Below are positions 54,808 to 64,000 of a stretch of 64,000 bases of DNA, one piece after another. The stretch lies in contig NC_081415.1 in assembly GCF_030272615.1 (NCBI RefSeq), positions 629,589,240 to 629,653,239 on the forward strand. Direction: 5' to 3'. Numbering within the stretch: the stretch's first letter is position 1; every line of letters starts with the position of its first letter. The DNA comes from Cryptomeria japonica. Its lineage: Eukaryota; Streptophyta; Pinopsida; Cupressales; Cupressaceae. The position numbers and the translations under genes are program-made. The notes below the pieces were generated by a model. That model saw only the letters and a program-made list of their open reading frames with translations, ran no database searches and had not been told where the DNA came from.

Positions 54808-57800
54808 ATGAGGCCAACTTTGCCAAAATTGGGTAGCACTTCTTGCTTAGTTAGTTCACTTCTAGAAATGGGGGATACTTCATTAGCGCAGGCGGACCTC
54901 TCCGATTTTCTTGAGAGAGCTAAAAACCCAACTCAAAATTCTATGATGGAGAAAATTGTGAAGAGTGGTTTGGTTGAGGCCGCTGCATTTCCCATCGTTG
55001 CACCATGCCCAGAGTTAGTATTGGAATGTATGAACTGGTATGATGTGGAGCATAGGTGTATCGGGAACATTATTGGTGAAGTGTTGTTGAAAATAGATAG
55101 GGAAACTGTAATGGAAGCTATGAGCATACCTCATAAGGAGCCATATGAATACTGGACTATTCGTACTTCATACTCCTTTTCTGAGAAGAAGAGTGCTTAT
55201 AAAAGCGTGATTGCCAGAAATTGGTTATTGAAGATTCAAAAGGGGGATTCAAGGTTACCAAGGACACTTACTAGAGAGCACTTCATAACAGAGGTGCGAG
55301 ACATTATCATTCTATTGAATAGGTTAAAAGGAAATTCCCATGCCTTTTACTGGGAAGACTGGATGTATTTCTACATCCAAGTCATGTTGAATGGAAGTGC
55401 CTACCTGGATGGGGGCAGGTTGTTGTAGAAAGATTGCATGAGAGTCTAAACAGGTTTGCAGGAATGAGTGGTTTCTATATTTCTTCATATTTGTTTTATA
55501 TGCTTGCTTGTACCCAGGATTGGAATGGCTTGCATCATGAACCCTAGATTGATGGACTAAGGTATATGAATATCACCCTCACCTGTAGGAACAAAGATAT
55601 GTAGAAAATTTCATGAGATGGAATGACATTTTTGCAGGAAGATTGGTTTATGAATTACGGGGAAAGACAAATAAGAGGTTGTCAATGGAAGCCATGGAAT
55701 TTATTGGTATTTATGGTAGTTACATTATCCAATTCTCTCAGTTCACATATATTAGAATTGGCGGCTTTTAGGATGAACCTTTCAGGTTACCTAGGTATGT
55801 TTTGGATAGCTGTATTTTAATCAAAGTTAGTCGACATCTAGCTTATATTGACAAGAAAAGTGGAGGGAAGTCAGGGGTGGTCTTTCTGGTAGAACTTGGA
55901 AACTATAGTTGTACATCAATTTTAGATGCCTTGAACCTTGAACTTGAACTCAAGAAGTTCAATTTGCAGTTGTATGTTGCTAGATATAAATTTGATAGTC
56001 GAGGATTTGCTATAGAGAATCTAGATGTTGATAATGGTTTTCAGCATGAACCTCAGTTGGAGGATAATTGGGAGAATTGTGCTAATGAGTTTGAAGTTAG
56101 AAAAAGGCTTTGGTCGAGATTCACGGTTCAAAAAATTGTAACAATGGACTTATCCATGAATGTTTCTGATGTGCAAGAAGATGGAGATGAAGAAGTTGTT
56201 GATCCTGAGTTCGATGAAAGGATAGAGGGACAACCTATCCCATAAATTGATTGGAATAGAAAAGGGGATGATAAAATTCAGGCCAGAACCTTTAATGTGA
56301 TCAGAAGAATAGAAAGATGGTTGAAAGATCATCATTTTAGACAAAGGCCTATACCTGCACCTAAAGATAAGAGAGCTGGGCGAACTTGTGCGATTTCCCA
56401 AACATCACTTCCTTCTTCCAACATTGTTTTTGATATTGCAAGTGATGAGAAACAGAGGATGGAGAAGGCCAAAATTGAAAATTTAGGAGAGTCTTCTGGG
56501 GGTTCTGCCTCTACTCATGTTACCAGATCACGTAGTAGGAAAAACAATCAGAAAACCCTTACAAGTTCACTTGTAGTAGACTTGGATTCTGAGGAATAAA
56601 CTCAAGAAGCAATGGATACACAGATGCAAGACCAACCTATCAGAGATGTTGCAGATAAAGGAAAGGAAATCCAACAACCTAAGGATCCTAGGAATACCAT
56701 GGACATTATCACCATTAACCAACTATCACCATCAGCAAGGGAAACATCCACCACTCCTAAGTGGCTGAGTGCTTCACTTACTAAGAAGAGGAATTTAATT
56801 CCTATTTCAATCCCAATGGAGGACATGGTCAGTAAGTGTCTGGGAAGAACATCAAATTCCAAGATACTTAAAACAGAAACTATGATTGATGTGGATGAGC
56901 AAACAGGACATTGGATTGCAGAAGTAGCTAGACCCCCAACAGATAAGGAGGTTGAGAATATTCTTGAAAAAGAAATCATCATTGAAAAGATTGATGTAGG
57001 GGAAACTTCCTAGGCTGCTGATGCTAAACATTTGGAGCCTTCAACTAAAAAGATCCTCACTAGGACTTGGAAGGATGAAAAAGACAAAAATGAGATGAAG
57101 CAGATCATAATGCAAATGGCTTAATATATAAATGCTATTCAAAATCCAAATCCCCAGCTACTTTCCCAAGTTTCTTTTTCATTTGATCCAAAATCTCCCA
57201 TGAACCAGAGGTTACTTGCTCAGGTTCAAAGGAGCCGAATGATTATAGACATCTTCAGTGAATGGCTTGAATCAATTGCATAGCAGGGAACTAGCTATAT
57301 TTCTGATCTGGTCAAGATGTTCGAGAACATAGAGTCTGTGGGTAAAGAGTTAGAAACAAAAATAGTTTCTTGGGAGAAAGAGAAGAGTAAATGGTTGGTT
57401 ATATTAAAGTAGATGAGAGATACTCAGAGATATGGAGTGATGAACTTCCTATCTGAAAAGCCAGTGCACAACCTTGATGATAATGTACTCTTTGTTTGCA
57501 AGGAGTATTGAGTGGAGAAACTCAATTATTGAGTAAGGACATGAAGAATCCATCAAGCTTCTAAAATAATTAAAAGAATTGACTAGCACTATGCAAAAAG
57601 ACTTGAAATGCATAGATCTTCAACTTCTAAAAGAGGATAAGCAGACGCTTGAGGACTCATCAGATATGATCCAAATTTTCAAAGATCGAGTACAACAAAT
57701 TCAAGAAGCAAAGTCCCTGATAATTGAATATTTCTCAAAGATTGCAAGAATTGAATCTATGTTGGTTGTCTGTTCCGATCATCTTGAAATGCATAAGGGT

Positions 57801-57823
57801 AAGATCTTACAGGTAAGGTAAAA
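54808..57823 (+). pseudogene. ~1000-codon decayed gene of the ORF-X type (copy 3)
   Basis: ATG 54808 opens a clean 206-codon frame (to 55428), then frameshifts carry it through 55430-55820, 55802-56245, 56297-57013 and on to about 57821. Landmarks: KIDRETVMEAMSIPHKEPYEY; at 55282-55422 HFITEVRDIIILLNRLKG...FYWEDWMYFYIQVMLNG; then ERLHESLNRFAGMSGFYISS and LFYMLACTQDWNGLHHEP; EVRKRLWSRF near 56100; a basic RSRSRKNNQK near 56535; a charged, partly helical end. Order and spacing of the first landmarks parallel the gene at 35132-38772 (IEINNEEFKNAFGLSE, then FIIDAIHEGL). No pol, no transposase. Function not recognised. Confidence 0.65.
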
Positions 57824-58690
57824 GAAAGAGGTATGGAAGCAACAAATCCTACATATTGGCCTCCCACATTATCAACTCATTTGAACTTTTCTTTAGCTCA
57901 CCTGGAATGGGGGAATATTCGAAGCACCCCTACATCGCAAGACAAATAGGTTGAAGCCACGTCATCTGCAGGAGTCTGATCATGCGTCTGTTGCTCGCAG
58001 CTTGTGCCGCTTTTCTAGTTTAGTTATTGTTTTTTTCAGTTTTAAAAACTAAACTTCTTTAACTCTTAGGTAGAGTTAATCATTTGACTCTGGTTTTATT
58101 TGTAACAGACTATCATAGCCCAGTGGCTATTTATATGGTTCTAGAAGTCTTTTTGAAGGTCCGAAAAACTTTGATTTAGAGGAACAGACTTAATTTTCTT
58201 TGGGTTTCAGTGTAGACATTTTTGGTACATGAATGGAATGATATTTTGATACGATTTTCAAATTTGTGTGTTTGAAAGATATAGCAATCTCCATTGGGAT
58301 GTATACTTATGTGTTGAATACTTTATTTCATTACCAGTGCTTTCTTAGTTTGTGAATTCATTGATTTTGTTTTTGTTAAAAAACCAAGGGTGCTACATTA
58401 TTGTTAAATGACTTTGATCCCCCTTATCCTATGAGGCATGAGTGAGAATTGATCAACATTTATGCTACATTGAGCATTTTGGGTGGAATAAGTTTTTATA
58501 TTGAATGGATATGTGTAGGAGTAAAGTCTGTGAGCTTTACATTTATTGATAATCATCTTGTACCGTTCTTTTATGTTGACAAATGAATGTGAAATCCTTT
58601 CTCGCTTTCTAGTGAAAAGTGTATTTATTTTTGAGTTATCTACATAAAAATTTATTGAACATCTTATGAGGAGCTGCACTCTTATGTAGA
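57824..58690 (+). other. 3' non-coding sequence after copy 3
   Basis: No supported frame. An AAGGTCCGAAAAACTTTGATTT phrase near 58155 is weakly like AAAGTCCGAAGCTTTG at 38838 after copy 2. Confidence 0.35.
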
Positions 58691-59170
58691 GGTTGAACAT
58701 TTTATTTTTTGACTTTTCTAGGGTTTTTTCGATGTTTTTGGATTTTTTCAAGACTTTTTAAGATTTTTTTTTATAGGGTTTGATGTTGTTTGATTAGAAA
58801 ATTTGATCAGTTTGATTGCAAACTAGGTTGATAGTTTGTCTATTGTTGCATGATTTGCTCGGCTCAATATTTCATGTGTTTTCATGTTTATGTTTGCTCA
58901 AATGTCTACCTTTGCAAGGGATGATTGTATGATGAATGCTTTTGGATTTTGATTATTTTTTTGATTTTTAGGGTTCTTTAGATTCTTTGATTTTTTGTCT
59001 TTTGTAGGGTTTGTCAATGTTTTTAGATTTTTTCAAGACTTTTTAAGATTTTCTTGAATTTTTTAAGGATTTTTTCTAATATTTTAGATTTTTTTAAGGC
59101 TTTTATTAATTTTTAGGGATTTTTTTTAGTTCTTTTTCAATTTTTTTGGATTTTTTTTAGCAAGATGTAT
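58691..59170. repeat. T-rich low-complexity tract
   Basis: Repeated GATTTTTTCAAGACTTTTT and TTTTAGGG phrases; the segment around 58745-58775 is nearly repeated at 59025-59050. A further T/C-rich run lies at 59800-59940. Confidence 0.7.
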
Positions 59171-59449
59171 TAATTTGTCTCTAGTGTCTAGCAAGCCAAG
59201 GAACATTATGAACAAATGGAGGAACTAGTGGGATGGAAATGAATGGGGGAAAGATGGAGGCAACTTCTTATGGAATCAAAGTTGATTTGGATTCTGAGGA
59301 CTATCTCATTATGGGATTACATATTTATCCAGGATAAGGGATTGGGCATGATAATGTAAGGTGATGGTGTAGTGCATTGAATTGCATGAAATCCACATGA
59401 ATGGAAATGTTAAGAGGTTTCTAAAAACATGTTGTTTTTTTCTTTGCAA

Positions 59450-62400
59450 TTTATGTCCTTAGTTTTGACCAAGATCAAGGAATGGAAAAATGGATAAGAC
59501 AAGGGATATGAACTGGAGGGAGACATATATAGGAGGCATATTTATAATGGAGATCTCTAGCCTTGTCAAGATCAAAGGTGAAAAGGGAATATGGATGTAG
59601 GTAGGGCGATGGATAGTGGAGGATGATTGATAATGAAGGATGTAGAGGATAGGTGAGCATAGATGAGACTTGCCCCAAGGTGTAGAAAGAAAGAGGACTA
59701 TGGATTACATAGGACACTTGTTTGCTAGGTTTTCATCATGGTATTTTACCAAGGCGCATGTTTGTCAGGTTTTCACCAGTGGAGGAGTTATTTGTCTTTA
59801 CTATTTTCTTTTCTTTCTTTCATTTTTTCTTTTTTTTTTAATAAATTTTTTCCTTTTTTTTTTATGTCACACAAGATGCCTATTTGCCACATTTCTATCA
59901 AGGTGACTATTTTTTTTCTTTTTAAACCTTTTTTTTGGAAGATAATGGATTCATGATAAGAGATGGAGGAAGGACTCAAGCATCTCATTGTTTAAATGGT
60001 ACCCTTGAAATATGTGTTGCAATAGACTATGGCTATTGGAGGTATGCTCATAAATGTTGTTAGGATGATGAAATGGAAATGAGATGGAATAGATGATTGA
60101 ATGGAAATAGCGTAAGGATCTATGCAAAGCATTGGATAGAAGGGATGGAAGGATGGAAAAAAAAGTGTTGGATAATGGGTGGGGCATTGGAATATTTGAG
60201 TATGAGGGAAAGGAAATGTTGGAAAGATCATCTTTGGCACACACCTTGAGGGTTGGTGGAGTGATGGAGGAAAATTGGATTTTAGATTTTGAGATTTTGA
60301 TGGAGGAGTGGTTGTGGATTTTGGGACATAAGGACCCAAAATAGATGAAGGAGATGAGGGAGGAATAGATTTGAATGGTGGGAGAAGTTTATATGGAGGA
60401 ATGAAGGGAACCTTTGGAATAATAAATTTGGATACCAATTTTGATTTTTCTTTGAGATGCAATGCTTTTGTGGGAGTCCACATTGTTTTTTTATTTTTCT
60501 TTCTTTTGTGGATCTTGGAATGATTTGTTTCTATGAGCAACTTAGGAACCCACATGGTTTTTATTTTTTTCTTTTTGTGTAATGAAATTTGTGGGCTTTT
60601 GGATATTTATTTTGTTTTGGTTTTAAATGTCTTTTAGATGGGATATGTTGATTCATGGATGTATGTGGATTTTTTGATCTGTGGAATTTATGCTTAGCAT
60701 CTCAATTGCTTCCAAAGGGAATGGGATTCATGGATAAATAAGAATGATATGCAAGTCTTTTGGATGGGTTGATGGAGGTAGATGTTTGGAAGGTTATCAA
60801 AGATGTGTTCCTTTGTTAATCTTGATGGACGGATATATGTGCCTAAGATGGATGGCAGGGATGATGGGGTGTGCATGTTTGGATTTAGATGGAGGAATGT
60901 ATGATTTATAAAGGGTGCCAACATTTTGAGTGTGAGACATGTAGTTAAGGCCATGATAATTAGGAATTTTTTTATATGAAGGTGTTCTAATATACCTTGT
61001 TCATAGAGGCCTAACCATTTCCTTGATAAAGAACACTTTGACAAATATTTTTACCAATAGGATACTTTTTTCTTTTGGAACAATATGCGAGTCCATTTTG
61101 AGGGGGATATGGTATGGAAGAAATGACATGATCATGAAGTAAACCATATCATATGAAAGTGGAGGAATGCATTTGATATGTGGGGGGATAATGAACAACT
61201 TGGATAGGGAAAATGAAATCATGAGGGGGATTAGGAGGGACAATGGGATCATCTAGGGAGATGGGACCTTAAGGTGGATTCAAAGATGAAGAGATACTAT
61301 GATGTTGACTTGGGAGAGGATCATTGGATTCCATTTTAAGGATATTGTTCTCTTTATTTTGAATGGAATCATTAAATAGGATAGAAGGAATACCATAATC
61401 TTACTTAGGGAGTGGATTATGAATGCGATTTGGAAGGATGATTTTCTCTTGAAACAGAGGGGACCATCTTGGATGGAATGACAAGGGATGATGGAATCAT
61501 CAAAGGAAATGAGATCTTTGTCAAATGTTGGATGCAATAGGAAAGCTTTAGGATCTTGATCTCAATTTATTCCAGGACTTGTTCCTTCATACTTTGGATT
61601 ATCTTTCTAACATGGGGTAGGAGTTTGGATATGTATGGGGGATTCTTGAATGGAATCCATATCTTGGCATATGATAGGAATGGATTTTGAATGGGACTCT
61701 TTAGAGTGGGTTTTATTAGAAAAGGGGCATATGATAGCATTAGATCTAGGATTTTTAAATTGTAGAAGAGATTTGTATAAAGAAATGGATTAGCTTGGAT
61801 TTCTGTTGTGGATAGCCCTTGGGGGTAAACTTGAAAGGTGTCATCATTAGATGTATCATTTGATGGAGATGGTGTTTGTGGAGCTTTACGGGATAAAGGA
61901 ATGGTGGGAGACATGGAGGATACTTGAGGGCCAGTTTATTTATGGGAGATAGATATGTCGTTGGTTTGATTATTTTGAAATGACCCATTGCTAGACATGG
62001 GTAGATTATTTTAATCATGCTTGGAAATCATGTCTTGATTAGTGTTTTTTTGTCATGATTCTCTAGGAGCCTTTGTGAAAAGATTTAGTATGTGATTATT
62101 CTTTGGAGGAACATGTGAATGGTTTTGAGGCTTTGACATGGTTGGCTTTTGATTTTGGATATGGTTGAAATGGATTTAGTTTTTTGGTTGAGGTTGGTGG
62201 AAAGAATTTGTGGTTTGCCAATTTTGGGGTGATGTGGAGGTGTTGGCTCTATTGATTTGAATGTTTATCATTTATTGTTTCAGGGTTTCTATTTCTTGGT
62301 CCAACATTTTTGTTTGGGAATGGGAGGCTTGATTCAAGCTGGGTTGATCTATTCTTTCAATCGAAGGAATAAATTCTTCGCCTTCCCTATGAAATGTGTA

Positions 62401-62470
62401 ACACCAATCCAGGATATTTGTTTGTAGATTTTGTGACCTTGTTTCAACTACGTAGGGCTTGATTAAGTTT
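59450..62470 (-). pseudogene. Long decayed reverse-strand Pro/Ser/His-rich frame
   Basis: Read on minus from about 62470: VETRSQNLQTNILDWCYTFH, GEEFIPSIERIDQPSLNQ, then Asn/Gln/Pro/Ser-rich text (TMSKPQNHSHVPPKN, SRKAPQTPSPSNDTSNDDTF), followed by 2 kb of Pro/Ser/Leu/His-rich pieces in shifting frames (SSLPSILGTYIRPSR near 60870; SSPSSILGPYVPKS near 60315). The composition of the first part resembles a gypsy gag, but no capsid or zinc knuckle is recognised. On plus it is a GA-rich tract with endless GGATGGA/GGAATGG variants. It could be gag, or simply a degenerate repeat tract. Confidence 0.35.
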
Positions 62471-64000
62471 AATTTTCAGAAATGGCTAGAAATGAACTGT
62501 GATAATGTAAGTGAACTAGACCAAGTTTGATAATGAAAACACAACTAAAGGAATGTAATCCGATATTTTTTAGATTTTCAAAAATATTTGGGATCAAAAT
62601 ATATGAAGGAAAAGCTAAAGTAACCAAAAGAGAACCTAGACCCCAGAAAAATGAAAATAATGGACAAAACTGATAAAGTCTCCCCTTTCACTAGACTTAT
62701 GAGTTGTGGGTTCGACTTGTTGATGGAATTGATAAAGGAAAGTAAGGTCGAGACACCTTAAGAATCACTAAAGATTTGATCCAAGATTATTCTCCCACAT
62801 TTTTAAAAAAAATTTGAGTTTATGAATGCAAGTCATCCTTACGAATGCAAGGATAAAATGCAAAGATTTAAAAGATAAGATATTAGAGATTAAAATGCAA
62901 GCTTAACCCTATGAATTGCAAATTAAATGAAATCTAAGATATGAGAAATGATAAACTAAGATAAGGATGATGATCTATGTTGAAGATTGAGGATTTAAAT
63001 TGAAGTAAATGCAACTTTGAAGTTAAAGACTCGATGATTGATTTTGACTAAGATCAATTCTAATTGAAGGTGCAAAACCTGAGCCTATGAATGTTGACTT
63101 GATTTATAGACACTTGTAGTAGTCTCAATGATTTGATAGTTTTGTTTGTTGATCCCTTTAGTTTTGATCCAAAACCCTAATTTCAATAGTTAAATGTGTA
63201 GAGCTTATTGATAGATTCATTACATGACCTAGCAATAATGTTACATTTAATGATAGATGAATAGCTACAAGTCTTACATTTTAGGATTGTTCAACTGCAT
63301 TACAAGATAGTTCAATTGTGTTACTAGATGTTTCAATTGTATTATATTGTATCTTTTGTGAGATCTTATGGTTTTCTAATCAAATTAAAATTTATAGATA
63401 GTATTAAGCCACAACAAACAGTATGGTTGTTGACTCTGACAATTAGAGTATGACCAAGGGGCCTATATTAGCCCAAATTTGTAAAAGTGGAATTGTTATT
63501 CGCATTGAAAGAAATCATCATGTATAACCTAGGTCTCAAGGGTAAGATACTACTTGATCAAATCTCCCAATATAACAATAAAATACCTATCCACAGTTGG
63601 TAGATAGAGGTCTGGTGGCACAAACCTAGTAGTGCAAGCTCAGCTACCAACTGGCTCACCTTTCCTCTTACCTTGAAGGTACAAAGACCTTATGAACTGA
63701 GGAATTTTTTTCCTTACAGAGCAAGGTACATGAGGAGCATCTATGGGGTATGATCCACACACCCTAACCAATCAACTAATTATAGAAGCTTATCTCTAAA
63801 TAACAAAAAGTTTCATATTAAGGGCTCAAAGAACACCAACGCCTGAACTAATAGACCTTGAGACATAGTATGTGTTTGATACACATGTGATCAAACCTAG
63901 ATCCTCTCCCAATGTGCCTTACATCACTAGGGAACACACAAAATGTCCACCAAGTACATCCTCATATTAGAATCAAGATTTTGCTTTTGTCTCTTTGTAT
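62471..64000. other. AT-rich sequence with no recognised gene; dispersed repeat at right end
   Basis: No supported frame. 63420-63720 resembles 44270-44500 (GCCCAA, then TCTGGTGGCAC...AGCTC, CTTACCT, then CCTTATGAACTGAGG). Because the two copies have the same orientation they might be LTR remnants of one old element, but the distance and decay make this uncertain. Confidence 0.35.

Noticed and set aside
58404-58751. 115-codon minus frame in T-rich sequence
   Set aside because: Lys/Asn/Ile-rich composition from AT-rich DNA; overlaps a low-complexity tract.

Overview
The window looks like intergenic DNA from a large, repeat-rich plant nuclear genome, AT-rich and packed with nested LTR retrotransposons plus one hAT DNA transposon. 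A gymnosperm (conifer-like) source is my inference from the style of the repeats; no diagnostic host gene is present. I found no convincing single-copy host gene, no rRNA or tRNA gene, no CRISPR array and nothing bacterial. Nearly every protein-like stretch belongs to a transposable element, and all but one (the polyprotein at 11798-14977) are broken by stops or frameshifts.

Layout, outermost layer first. (1) A plus-strand Ty3/gypsy chromovirus is split into pieces: RT (2055-2475), RNase H (32471-32840), and the rest of RNase H, integrase and chromodomain (39712-41465) with a 3' non-coding/LTR-like tail. (2) Between its first two pieces lies a minus-strand gypsy-like element (called G2; LTRs at 2476-5181 and 31266-32470). 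Its interior is itself filled by Copia element A (5259-18776), a minus-strand LTR copy (19784-21029) and Copia-like element B (23047-29823). (3) Copia A is interrupted inside RNase H by G1 (8438-16963), the youngest element: near-identical LTRs, a perfect 5-bp target duplication GTAAG and an intact 1059-residue polyprotein with a protease and a G-patch but no RT or integrase. (4) Between the second and third chromovirus pieces lies a precise 6.87-kb insertion (32841-39711) of unknown class, carrying a ~130-bp degenerate tandem array and a ~1200-codon decayed gene without any recognisable pol domain.

Right of 42 kb: decayed LTR-like sequence, a nearly complete hAT (DUF659-type) transposase (45222-47950), a pair of ~0.95-kb LTR-like direct repeats (48887-49843, 51201-52135) around a reverse-strand gypsy integrase end, a heptamer hairpin cluster (54.0-54.3 kb), another ~1000-codon decayed gene (54808-57823), and a 3-kb plus-strand GA-rich, minus-strand Pro/Ser-rich tract (59450-62470).

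The most interesting recurring theme is a gene without recognised pol domains, seen in three diverged versions: 25342-28831 (with a 3' fragment of the same family at 1-1064), 35132-38772 and 54808-57823. All are about 1000-1200 codons, with a folded N-terminal part that appears to share a short core, a charged linker and (best seen in the first) a coiled-coil C-terminus. At least one rides in a non-autonomous Sirevirus-like LTR element beside a zinc-knuckle gag remnant. Percent identities below are by-eye estimates.
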